Shown: one piece after another, positions 1 through 7,046 of the stretch
Numbering within the stretch: the first letter of the stretch is position 1
Layout: the number at the start of each line of letters is the position of its first letter
From: Mycoplasmatota bacterium
Lineage (GTDB): Bacteria; Bacillota_I; Bacilli_A; Izemoplasmatales; Hujiaoplasmataceae
DNA length: 13,780 nt
Reading direction: 5' to 3'
NCBI GenBank assembly: GCA_023132365.1
Contig: JAGLYJ010000030.1
Coordinates: 1 to 13,780 of the forward strand
The notes under the pieces: generated by a model
What the model was told of the DNA's origin: nothing
Database searches by the model: none
What the model saw: only the letters and a program-made list of their open reading frames with translations
Made by a program: the position numbers and the translations under genes

Positions 1-201
1 CTCATAAAACAAATGTCGATTCTCGTCTTTAAATAACAATTCCTCTTGATATATTTGTTTAAACAGTTCCAGATATTCATGATAATAATTTCTTGAATTA
101 ACTTCAAAGTCTTGATATTCATAATCTGAATTCGGATCATTCAGACTAGCATATCTTCTACATCTTATATAATTCAATAAAATATTAGCTGTAACCTTCA
201 T
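1..201 (-). CDS. Partial hypothetical protein (N-terminal 67 residues), cut by the left edge
   Basis: An open frame starts at the ATG at 201-199 and runs without a stop to base 1, giving 67 codons. It begins MKVTANILLNYIRCRRYASL and continues as a polar stretch rich in Tyr, Asp and Glu. An AGGAG ribosome binding site lies five bases before the ATG. It overlaps the TAG stop of the preceding membrane-Nudix gene, so the two are probably translationally coupled. The opening (an aliphatic NILLNYIRC followed by RR and a small residue) faintly resembles the start of DUF2779/PD-(D/E)XK nuclease-like proteins, which often begin with a short helix ending in a Cys. That is recollection of a pattern, not a demonstrated match, and the catalytic region would lie outside the window. 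The reading frame is well supported; the function is unknown. Confidence 0.7.
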   Translation of the reverse strand, partial: MKVTANILLNYIRCRRYASLNDPNSDYEYQDFEVNSRNYYHEYLELFKQIYQEELLFKDENRHLFYE

Positions 202-212
202 AATAACTCCTA
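202..212 (-). promoter_or_regulatory. Ribosome binding site overlapping the upstream stop codon
   Basis: On the minus strand the sequence reads TAGGAGTTATT before the ATG at 201. The TAG at 212-210 ends the membrane-Nudix gene, and AGGAG (211-207) shares its last two bases. The five-base spacer is normal. This arrangement favours re-initiation by ribosomes that finish the upstream gene. Confidence 0.75.
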
Positions 213-1331
213 AAGAGAATTAATAATACCTAAAAACTCTCGATTTTGAATGTGATTGCCGTGTTCATGTGTAGAATCATGCTCATCTAGAATTGTTATT
301 GCTTCTTTAATATCTACCCATTCATGTTCAAGTTTAGCTTTAATTTCTTCTTCTGTTTGTTTAATACGATTCTTATAAATTTTATCACTTTTTAATTTTA
401 CTAGGTAAAAATGATTTTCATAAGTAGCATCTGGAAAATATTCCATAACTATCGTTTTTTCTTCAAGCTTTTTAATTAAATAACCTGTTTCCTCTAAGAC
501 TTCTCTTTTTAAGCAGTGTTGTAGTGTTTCAAATTTTTCTTTTCCACCACCTGGTAACATGAATAAGTCATGACCCTTAACGAATTGCAGTAAAATCTTT
601 CCATCCTTAACAATGATGGCTCTACTAGTTTTACGCACATTCTTCTTGTTAATGTCTTCCTTAAGCATATCATCAGCATACATTTCAACTTTTGATATAG
701 CACCTAACAACCTAAACATAGGATATCTTACAAAATCAATTATAAATCCTAAAAACAGAATAAAATAAATAGTTGTAAATCCTAAATAATATATTTCGCC
801 TCTAAAGCCAAATAATTCACCAGCTACTACAGCTCCAAGTGCAGCTAATACTTCTCCCAAAAACTTTCCTTGGCCAAATGTTAAGTGAAATCTTTTTGCC
901 ATTGCGGTGCATAATTGATCAATTGCTGGAAGTGGAAAACCGCTATATATAATGATATTTAAAGCAACCGCTATGCTAAGTGTAGCTATAGCTAGGTATA
1001 TAATATTTATATAAATAGCTCCATTGCTAACATCAGGAACAAAAGTTAATTCTAAATCAATAATTGCTCCTATAAAGAAAGATATTAATATAGGAAAAAA
1101 CATTATCCACTTAGGCTTCTTCCATTCTATAATGTAAGCTAAACCAACAAAAAGTACAGCTGATGCAGCATTAACATATTTATATTGTAATGGTATTCCT
1201 TCATAAAAATTACGATGTAAAGCATCCCAAGCAGACATTCCCATTAAGGTTGACTGTATTAGTGTAACAGCCGTACCCAATAGGACCATAGCTAGTATAT
1301 ATAAAAGAATTTTTTTTGTAGTAAATTTCAT
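210..1331 (-). CDS. YczE-family integral membrane protein fused to a C-terminal Nudix hydrolase domain
   Basis: This 373-residue protein has two parts. Residues 1 to about 210 are membrane-embedded, with about six hydrophobic helices near 8-28, 52-70, 76-93, 105-128, 157-177 and 180-202. GMSAWDALH (31-39) and SGFPLPAIDQL (130-140) fit the repeated pattern of the YczE/YyaS/YitT membrane family, whose substrate is unknown. After a charged linker (about 213-234), residues 235-373 form a Nudix domain. The Nudix box GX5EX7REUXEEXGU is intact: G262, E268, R276, E277, E280, E281 and G283, with Tyr284 at the usually aliphatic last position. The active domain probably hydrolyses a nucleoside diphosphate derivative at the cytosolic face; substrate unknown. 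The ATG at 1331 has a good AGGAG site five bases upstream. I see no strong internal ribosome binding site before Met217 or Met222, so a true fusion is likelier than two products. A hairpin terminator precedes the gene, so it may depend on read-through from lon. Confidence 0.85.
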   Translation of the reverse strand: MKFTTKKILLYILAMVLLGTAVTLIQSTLMGMSAWDALHRNFYEGIPLQYKYVNAASAVLFVGLAYIIEWKKPKWIMFFPILISFFIGAIIDLELTFVPDVSNGAIYINIIYLAIATLSIAVALNIIIYSGFPLPAIDQLCTAMAKRFHLTFGQGKFLGEVLAALGAVVAGELFGFRGEIYYLGFTTIYFILFLGFIIDFVRYPMFRLLGAISKVEMYADDMLKEDINKKNVRKTSRAIIVKDGKILLQFVKGHDLFMLPGGGKEKFETLQHCLKREVLEETGYLIKKLEEKTIVMEYFPDATYENHFYLVKLKSDKIYKNRIKQTEEEIKAKLEHEWVDIKEAITILDEHDSTHEHGNHIQNREFLGIINSL

Positions 1332-1353
1332 AGAGCTCCTCTTTTAATAATGC

Positions 1354-1400
1354 AAAAAGCTATCCACTATGGATTACCTTTAACCCTTTAATGGATAGCC
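1354..1400 (-). terminator. Intrinsic terminator of lon, with a possible alternative hairpin
   Basis: On the minus strand GCTATCCA (1399-1392) pairs with TGGATAGC (1366-1359), an 8-bp stem followed at once by five T (1358-1354). The loop is long (25 bases). Within it, ATCCA (1374-1370) can pair instead with TGGAT (1366-1362) around a three-base loop, so two foldings compete for the same arm. It lies just after the lon stop and 23 bases before the next start codon. Confidence 0.7.
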
Positions 1401-1405
1401 AAATT

Positions 1406-3727
1406 TTAAGATACTAAAGCTATAGCCAAAACATCATCCAACTTGGTTGCATAATGTATAGTAAGTTTATCCCTTACTTCTTTAGGAATATCATCTACAT
1501 CTTTCTCATTTTCTTGTGGAATAATTATTTCTTTTAGTCCAGAACGACTAGCAGCAATTGCTTTTTCCTTTAAACCACCAATTGGTAATACTCTACCATT
1601 CAATGTGATTTCACCTGTCATACCTACAAATCGATTTACCTTACGGTTTGCAAGAACAGATATTAAAGCGGTTGCTATTGTAACTCCTGCCGATGGGCCA
1701 TCTTTTGGAACAGCTCCTTCTGGAACATGAATATGAAAGTCATTATTCTCTAATACGTCTGTTTTGACTCCTAATTTCTTAGCATTTGATCTTACATATG
1801 AAACAGCAGCCATTGCTGATTCTTTCATTACATCGCCTAAATTACCAGTAAGAATCAATTTATTCTTACCTTCATAATATGTAGCTTCAACTTCTAACGT
1901 ATCGCCGCCTGCTTGTGTATAGGCAAGTCCTGTTACAACACCAATCATATTCTTTTTTGATATTTGATTATTCTTAAAAATTTTCTTACCTAAGAAATCT
2001 TTAAGATTATCTTTATTTACTTTAACTTTATTTTGTTTCTTCATTAAGATTTTTTTAATGGATTTTCTTACAATAGAACCAAGTAATCTTTCTAACTGTC
2101 TAACTCCTGCTTCTCTTGTATAACTATTGATTATTGCCTTAATAGCGCCATCGGTTATTTCAAATTTCTTTGCTTCTAATCCGTGTCCATCCAATTGCTT
2201 TCCTACTAAGAAATTGCGTCCAATATGGAATTTTTCTATTTCAGTATATGAACTAAGCTCTATAACTTCCATACGGTCCCTTAAAGGAGCAGGTATATTT
2301 TGCAAATAATTAGCAGTAGTAATAAATAACACTTTACTCAAATCATAGTCTTCTTCAACGTAATGGTCTGAGAAAAACTGGTTCTGTTCTGGATCTAACA
2401 CTTCCAATAACGCACTAGAAGGATTGCTTCTTTCGTTCATAACAAGTTTATCGATTTCATCTATTAGAAATACTGGATTTGTTACTTTTGCCTTAATCAT
2501 TCCGTTGATAATCCTACCAGGTAAAGCTCCTACATAGGTTCTTCTATGTCCTCTTATTTCAGCTTCATCATGAACTCCACCTAATGAAGTTTTTACAAAC
2601 TCTCTATTAAGTGCATTAGCAATAGATTTTGCTAAAGAAGTTTTCCCTACACCTGGCGGGCCTGATAAACAAAGAATAGTTTGAGGGTTTTTTCCAGTTA
2701 ACATTTTAACTGATAAGTATTCGATAATTCTTTCTTTAACCTTATCAAGTCCATAGTGGCTTGTTTCAAGTTTATTTATTGCTACATTAATATCAGATTC
2801 ATCTTCTGTTTGTTTTGCCCAAGGAATTGAAATCAATGTCTCAAGATAAGTTCTAACTACTGATGATTCACTTGAAGAAGGAGCTAAATACTCATATCTT
2901 TTAAGTTCCTTTAATGCTTTTTCACGAACTGCTTGTGGCATATCACTTGCTTCAATAAGTTCACGGAATTTTTTAGTGTCATCTTGTTTAGAATCCCCTA
3001 ATTCCTCTTGAATAGCACGCATTTTTTCACGCAAATAGTATTCCTTTTGGTTTTGATCGGCAGATTTTCTAACAGTTTCATTAATCTTAGTTTCAATACT
3101 TTGAAGATTCTTTTCTTTCTCAATATCTTTAAGTAAATATTGAAGTCTTTTATTAATTGAATTTGTAAGCAAGTATTTGATTCTATCATTTTCAGGTATT
3201 CTTAATTCAGATGCAACTAAATCACATAATTTATCAGAAGAGATTCCACCCTTCATATTATTTAGCACAGTTTTAGAGTCTCTAAATAAGAAATTAGCAT
3301 TTTCTAACACTTGCTTTGACACCATTTTAAGAAGAACTTGTTCCTCATCTAGATTTTCAGGTTGTAAAACAATTGATGTGAAATCTATCAGATAGAATGG
3401 ATCCTTTGTAATCAAATCATTTAATTTAACTCTAGTAAGTGGTTCGAATTTTATTTTAAAATTACCGTTTGGCAATTTTATTTTTACAGATATTCTAGCT
3501 AAAATACCAACTTCTACAAAGTCAGTAAATTCTGGTTCTTGGACATCGGGATTTCTTTGAAACACTAATACCACATATCCATCTCTATTGCTTTCTGCTT
3601 CAAATACAGCGCTTTTTGAGAATTCTCTTCCAACCTCAATTCTAACATCTGTACCAGGTAAAAAGATTACTCCTCTTACAGCGATTACGGGTAAGCAATC
3701 AGAAAATATCTTCTTTATGTTATACAT
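1406..3727 (-). CDS. lon: ATP-dependent protease Lon (La)
   Basis: Lon is a cytosolic homohexameric AAA+ serine protease that unfolds and degrades damaged proteins and selected regulators. All parts of the LonA architecture are visible in 773 residues, close to the usual length. The N-terminal substrate-binding domain starts at LPVIAVRGVIFLPGT (12-26). A coiled region (about 190-245) leads to the ATPase with Walker A GPPGVGKT (356-363) and Walker B VFLIDEID (419-426). The protease domain follows with the catalytic serine in DGPSAG (Ser679) and the catalytic lysine in GGLKEK (Lys722), a Ser-Lys dyad. The start is the ATG at 3727, with GAGGTGA ending four bases upstream. The gene follows tig but has its own promoter and lies between two terminators, so it is probably a single-gene unit, with some read-through to the membrane-Nudix gene possible. 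I see no CIRCE-like or CtsR-like heptad operator in the 127-base upstream gap. Confidence 0.98.
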   Translation of the reverse strand: MYNIKKIFSDCLPVIAVRGVIFLPGTDVRIEVGREFSKSAVFEAESNRDGYVVLVFQRNPDVQEPEFTDFVEVGILARISVKIKLPNGNFKIKFEPLTRVKLNDLITKDPFYLIDFTSIVLQPENLDEEQVLLKMVSKQVLENANFLFRDSKTVLNNMKGGISSDKLCDLVASELRIPENDRIKYLLTNSINKRLQYLLKDIEKEKNLQSIETKINETVRKSADQNQKEYYLREKMRAIQEELGDSKQDDTKKFRELIEASDMPQAVREKALKELKRYEYLAPSSSESSVVRTYLETLISIPWAKQTEDESDINVAINKLETSHYGLDKVKERIIEYLSVKMLTGKNPQTILCLSGPPGVGKTSLAKSIANALNREFVKTSLGGVHDEAEIRGHRRTYVGALPGRIINGMIKAKVTNPVFLIDEIDKLVMNERSNPSSALLEVLDPEQNQFFSDHYVEEDYDLSKVLFITTANYLQNIPAPLRDRMEVIELSSYTEIEKFHIGRNFLVGKQLDGHGLEAKKFEITDGAIKAIINSYTREAGVRQLERLLGSIVRKSIKKILMKKQNKVKVNKDNLKDFLGKKIFKNNQISKKNMIGVVTGLAYTQAGGDTLEVEATYYEGKNKLILTGNLGDVMKESAMAAVSYVRSNAKKLGVKTDVLENNDFHIHVPEGAVPKDGPSAGVTIATALISVLANRKVNRFVGMTGEITLNGRVLPIGGLKEKAIAASRSGLKEIIIPQENEKDVDDIPKEVRDKLTIHYATKLDDVLAIALVS

Positions 3728-3731
3728 TAAA

Positions 3732-3738
3732 TCACCTC
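3732..3738 (-). promoter_or_regulatory. Ribosome binding site of lon
   Basis: GAGGTGA on the minus strand matches the 16S anti-Shine-Dalgarno well and ends four bases before the lon ATG, fixing that start. Confidence 0.8.
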
Positions 3739-3764
3739 GTTTTTATGAATAATATTACTCTATT

Positions 3765-3773
3765 ATTTTATCA
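3765..3773 (-). promoter_or_regulatory. Candidate extended -10 promoter of lon
   Basis: TGATAAAAT on the minus strand fits an extended -10 element (TG, one base, then TAAAAT). It lies between the tig terminator and the lon ribosome binding site, giving a leader of roughly 30 bases. A -35 box would fall in the T-run and arm of the terminator and is weak (TTAGGT at 18-bp spacing). Confidence 0.5.
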
Positions 3774-3783
3774 TAGAATATAA

Positions 3784-3834
3784 AAAAAACCTAATTATTT
3801 GATGAATACATCACAATAAATACATAGGTTTTTT
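3784..3834 (-). terminator. Intrinsic terminator of tig (symmetric, could work both ways)
   Basis: On the minus strand AAAAAACCTA (3834-3825) pairs with TAGGTTTTTT (3793-3784), a 10-bp outer stem, with a run of T continuing to 3782. An inner hairpin TGATG-TATT-CATCA sits in the loop. The A-run and T-run flank both sides, so it could act in either direction, but only tig transcription reaches it here. Confidence 0.75.
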
Positions 3835-3854
3835 ATTATTGTTATTTTGAAATA

Positions 3855-5150
3855 TTACTTGTTAACAATTGCTTTATCCAAAATCAATTCAATTGCTTTT
3901 CCATAAACAATCTCTTGTGTAATAGCTGATTCAGGAATTGATTGTTTAGCTTGTTCTAATGTAACGTTTTGAGCTTTATATTGCTCAACTATGTCAATAT
4001 ACTTAACTTCAATTTCTTCTTTTGTTACTTTAATTTCTTCTTTAATCCCAATTGCTTCAACAACTAATTGTTCAGAAAGAGATTTTACTGATTGTACTTT
4101 TAGCTCATCAATTAGAGCTTCTTCTGTTTTACCCATATATTGTAAATATGTTGGCCAATCTAATCCGTATTGTTTGATTTGATTTTTCGATGCTTCTAAA
4201 TTCCTATTAGTTTCATCTGAAATCATTTCTTCAGGAACTTCAAATTCAGCGTTTTCAACAGCTTTTGACATAACTGTATTTTTTATATGTTGTTGATTTT
4301 GATTTTCTTTAGCAGCAACTAACTCATTCTTGATTTTTGCTTTGTAATCTTCAACAGTTTTGATTTCTTCATCATTTAGTTCAGTTATAAATTCCTCATT
4401 TAATTCAGGAACAATTCTTACTTTAACTTCATGAAGTTTACACATAAATACAGCTTCTTTACCTGCTAAAGACTTTTCTTGATATTCTTCAGGGAAAGTA
4501 ACAACTATATCTTTTTCTTCTTCTGGTTTCATGCCAATCATTTGTTCTTCAAATCCAGGAATGAAGCTTCCAGAACCAATCACTAATTCATGATTTTCAG
4601 CAGATCCGCCTTCAAATTTTTCACCATCTACTGATCCTGAAAAATCAAATACTGCTGTGTTTCCATTTTCAAGAGTTCCTTCTTCTTTAACAACCATTTC
4701 AGCATGTTGTTCAAGTTTCTTTTCTACTTCTTGATTAACTTCTTCTTCTGAAACTACTGGTGGAATAATTGATACTTCTAGTCCCAAATATTCTCCTAGT
4801 TTAATTTCAGGCTTAATCGCTACAATAACTGTATATGTAAACTCTTCGCCTCTTTTAATTTTTGCTGGGTCAAAGTCGATTTTAGGTTGTGCAACAACAT
4901 CAAGTTTTTGTTCCATAACTGCATTGTAATATGTTTCTTGGATCACATGATTAAGAGCTTCTTCGTATAAAGATTCAACACCATATTTCTTTTCAAAAAC
5001 ATTTCTTGGCGCTTGACCTTTTCTAAAACCTTTGATTTCGGTTTCCTTATTTACGATTGTAAAAGCATGGTCTAATCCATGTTCAAATAAGTCTTTTGAT
5101 ACTGTAACTTCAAATGTAACTTTCGAGCCACTTAATTTTTCTATATTCAT
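3855..5150 (-). CDS. tig: Trigger factor, ribosome-associated chaperone and peptidyl-prolyl isomerase
   Basis: Trigger factor binds the ribosomal exit tunnel and shields nascent chains. The 431 residues match the family length. The N-terminal ribosome-binding domain carries the signature loop GFRKGQAPR (41-49), which docks on ribosomal protein L23. An FKBP-type isomerase domain spans about 160-247, with GSGSFIPGFEEQMIGM (192-207) typical of the fold. The remainder is the helical C-terminal arm domain, rich in Glu, Lys and Gln. The ATG at 5150 is preceded by GGAGGAA with a five-base spacer. The gene has its own promoter and terminator, so it is probably monocistronic, although no terminator separates it from the DUF697 gene upstream and some read-through is likely. 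lon lies directly downstream, placing the main nascent-chain chaperone beside a quality-control protease. Confidence 0.97.
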   Translation of the reverse strand: MNIEKLSGSKVTFEVTVSKDLFEHGLDHAFTIVNKETEIKGFRKGQAPRNVFEKKYGVESLYEEALNHVIQETYYNAVMEQKLDVVAQPKIDFDPAKIKRGEEFTYTVIVAIKPEIKLGEYLGLEVSIIPPVVSEEEVNQEVEKKLEQHAEMVVKEEGTLENGNTAVFDFSGSVDGEKFEGGSAENHELVIGSGSFIPGFEEQMIGMKPEEEKDIVVTFPEEYQEKSLAGKEAVFMCKLHEVKVRIVPELNEEFITELNDEEIKTVEDYKAKIKNELVAAKENQNQQHIKNTVMSKAVENAEFEVPEEMISDETNRNLEASKNQIKQYGLDWPTYLQYMGKTEEALIDELKVQSVKSLSEQLVVEAIGIKEEIKVTKEEIEVKYIDIVEQYKAQNVTLEQAKQSIPESAITQEIVYGKAIELILDKAIVNK

Positions 5151-5180
5151 TATAATTCCTCCGTTTTTCTCACTCGTATG

Positions 5181-5209
5181 ATTATATCAAAAAAGTATGA
5201 TAAAATCAA
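5181..5209 (-). promoter_or_regulatory. Promoter of tig, near-consensus sigma-A type
   Basis: On the minus strand a -35 box TTGATT (5209-5204) is followed by a 17-base spacer and a perfect -10 box TATAAT (5186-5181). The leader to the tig ATG would be roughly 25-30 bases and includes the GGAGGAA site. This is the strongest promoter I see in the window, fitting high expression of trigger factor. Confidence 0.85.
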
Positions 5210-5220
5210 TGTTTTTACAC

Positions 5221-6135
5221 CTAAAATATTTTACCAAATAACTGCTTAAATCTCTTTGGAACTTTTTTTATTGATTCACCAATCACTTTAGGGAAAAGAG
5301 TTACAGCTTCAGCAAATGCCATACGCTTGATTTCTCTCTTAGTTAAGCCTTTTAAATTCATAAACAAGTAGTTTCTACATATGATTCCTACTCTAAGAGA
5401 TAATAGAGCATTTCCTGATCCTTGAGCTAAGGATCCAGTGACTGCTTTTAGCAAAGGAATCTCACCTAGTGCATTTATACTGGATTGTGGGAATAATTCA
5501 GAGAATTTCATATCTTCTAAGCTTTCAGCTATTATTGCACTTGTAAAAATATTGAATGATAACCTACCTAAGGCAGGATAAGTTGGTCTAAAACCACACT
5601 TTATTACAAGTTCTTTAATCAGTCTCAGATTTATTGTAAGTACTGCAATAGCATCAAGTCTTCCATTCTGTGAAATAGCAGTTGTCATAAATATTGATTC
5701 TGCATGAGATACAATGATTTTATTCAATTCTTTTTTAATCGAACTATCAAAAACTTTAGATAGTTCAGTTTTAAGTTCTAGAGGTTTACTTAAAGCATTA
5801 GTTAGTAAAGCTTTTGATTCATCCTCAATGAATTCTTCTTCTAATAAGTTTCTTGTTACTTTTTTATACATTGAATAGTTTTTATTAGCATTTTCTTCTT
5901 CAGAGAAAAGACTATCCATCGAAAAAGTTGGTGAGAAAACAACCAAAAATAAAGGTCTTATAAATAAAATAATAAATAAGATACCAGACACCCCATAAAA
6001 TGTATATTCCACATACACATGAATTTGTCTTAGTTTTTCACCTAACTGAAGTACTGAACTTAGTACGATAAGCACTAGAAAGAATATTGCAACAATACCT
6101 AGAGTTATCCAAAAAGACTTCTTAAGTTTATTCAT
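5221..6135 (-). CDS. DUF697 (YcjF-like) membrane protein
   Basis: A 304-residue protein of unknown function. Two hydrophobic helices near 9-30 and 46-68 form a membrane hairpin. A charged segment (about 72-140) follows, then a region that fits DUF697 (about 145-262). The family hallmarks seen are GRLDAIAVLTINLRLIKELV (158-177), with its Asn-Leu-Arg-Leu-Ile core, and SLAQGSGNALLSLRVGIICR (235-254), with its Gly-Ser-Gly-Asn turn. The tail (262-304) is rich in Lys and Arg. DUF697 proteins are membrane or membrane-associated and sometimes sit beside small GTPases; no GTPase is present here. The ATG at 6135 has AAGGAGG seven bases upstream, embedded in the end of ribF, and the two genes are two bases apart. 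It appears to be the last gene of the mutS2 cluster. The family call rests on remembered motifs. Confidence 0.8.
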   Translation of the reverse strand: MNKLKKSFWITLGIVAIFFLVLIVLSSVLQLGEKLRQIHVYVEYTFYGVSGILFIILFIRPLFLVVFSPTFSMDSLFSEEENANKNYSMYKKVTRNLLEEEFIEDESKALLTNALSKPLELKTELSKVFDSSIKKELNKIIVSHAESIFMTTAISQNGRLDAIAVLTINLRLIKELVIKCGFRPTYPALGRLSFNIFTSAIIAESLEDMKFSELFPQSSINALGEIPLLKAVTGSLAQGSGNALLSLRVGIICRNYLFMNLKGLTKREIKRMAFAEAVTLFPKVIGESIKKVPKRFKQLFGKIF

Positions 6136-6137
6136 AA

Positions 6138-7046
6138 TTAATCCTCCTTAATTCTTTTTTTGACGTATTCAATATCTTTTAATATTTGAGAAGAAAGTTC
6201 TGCTTCTTCATTAAATTTAATTTCTTGCCTAATATATTCTACAAATTCTATTTGAACTAATTCGTCATATAAATTTTCGTTCAAGTCAATGATATAAGTT
6301 TCTACAGTAATAGATAAATTTGTGAATGTTGGTTTATTACCAATATTAGTTACTGCGTAATACCTACTGCCTTTATAGTATACATATGTATAATATACTC
6401 CTGATTTTGGCAACCAATAAGGCGTGTACTGAATATTCGCGGTTGGATAACCTAATTTTTTACCTATCCCTCTGCCAGCAATTACTTTGCCTTTAATTGA
6501 ATAGTTCCTACCTAGCAAATAATTAGCTAAGGAAAGATTTCCATCAACTAAATTGGCTCTAATTCTAGTCGTTCCTATCTTTAAACCTAGATGCTTCACC
6601 TCAGGTATAACTATACTTTTAAAATAAGTTGACTGCTTCAAAAGATGACGATCGCCATCGCCTTTATAACCAAAATTAAAATCATATCCAAACACTACAG
6701 TATCACAATCAGATAAAAACTGATTTATGAATTGTTGCGCTGGGATATGTATTAAATTATCATCAACATTCATAACATATAAATAATCAACATTTAGCTT
6801 ACTACATATTTTAGCCTTATCTTCGATTGTTGTAAGACACCTATGTTCTTCCTGTCTTAAATATCTTTGAATATTTGTAGAAAAAGTAAATACTGCTAAA
6901 GGTAGCTGTTTATCTACAGCTACTTTCTTTGCTTCTTCAATTAATTTAAGATGAGCAATATGCATCCCATCAAAAAAACCTAAACAGAGTACTAATTTTG
7001 TTTCTTGAATATTATCAGTGTACTCTAAATGCTTTATTTCTAACAC
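6138..7046 (-). CDS. ribF: Bifunctional riboflavin kinase / FAD synthetase
   Basis: RibF phosphorylates riboflavin to FMN and adenylylates FMN to FAD. Residue numbers count from the GTG at 7049. The N-terminal adenylyltransferase module has GFFDGMHIAH (24-33), TTIEDKAKI (73-81), GYDFNFG (121-127) and IGTTRIR (158-164). The C-terminal kinase module has the ATP/metal motif PTAN (202-205), GNKPTF (237-242) and VETYI (249-253) with the expected catalytic Glu. Two motifs in the first module deviate: HIAH replaces HxGH, and the usual Phe-x-Pro-His-Pro appears as FTFSTNI. Two GTG codons (7049 and 7046) could start translation; GGTGA at 7055-7051 is better spaced for 7046, chosen here. The start overlaps the end of truB by seven bases, and the truB-ribF pairing is common in bacteria. 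Confidence 0.94.
   Translation of the reverse strand: MLEIKHLEYTDNIQETKLVLCLGFFDGMHIAHLKLIEEAKKVAVDKQLPLAVFTFSTNIQRYLRQEEHRCLTTIEDKAKICSKLNVDYLYVMNVDDNLIHIPAQQFINQFLSDCDTVVFGYDFNFGYKGDGDRHLLKQSTYFKSIVIPEVKHLGLKIGTTRIRANLVDGNLSLANYLLGRNYSIKGKVIAGRGIGKKLGYPTANIQYTPYWLPKSGVYYTYVYYKGSRYYAVTNIGNKPTFTNLSITVETYIIDLNENLYDELVQIEFVEYIRQEIKFNEEAELSSQILKDIEYVKKRIKED

Noticed and set aside
509..703. 64-codon minus-strand frame inside the Nudix region
   Set aside because: It overlaps the Nudix domain in another frame. The main frame continues through the region with all Nudix box residues, so this is neither a frameshift remnant nor a separate gene.
3728..3854. CIRCE or CtsR heat-shock operators ahead of lon
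   Set aside because: I looked for the CIRCE inverted repeat and CtsR-type heptad repeats and found neither; the only inverted repeat there is the tig terminator.
5176..5201. Direct repeat GTATGAT at 5176 and 5195 around the tig -10 box
   Set aside because: Two 7-base AT-rich copies 19 bases apart could be an operator, but they are easily explained by chance and by promoter composition.
5222..5237. AT palindrome at the end of the DUF697 gene as a terminator
   Set aside because: AAAATATTTT alone is a weak, GC-free stem without a proper T-run, so I do not call termination before tig.
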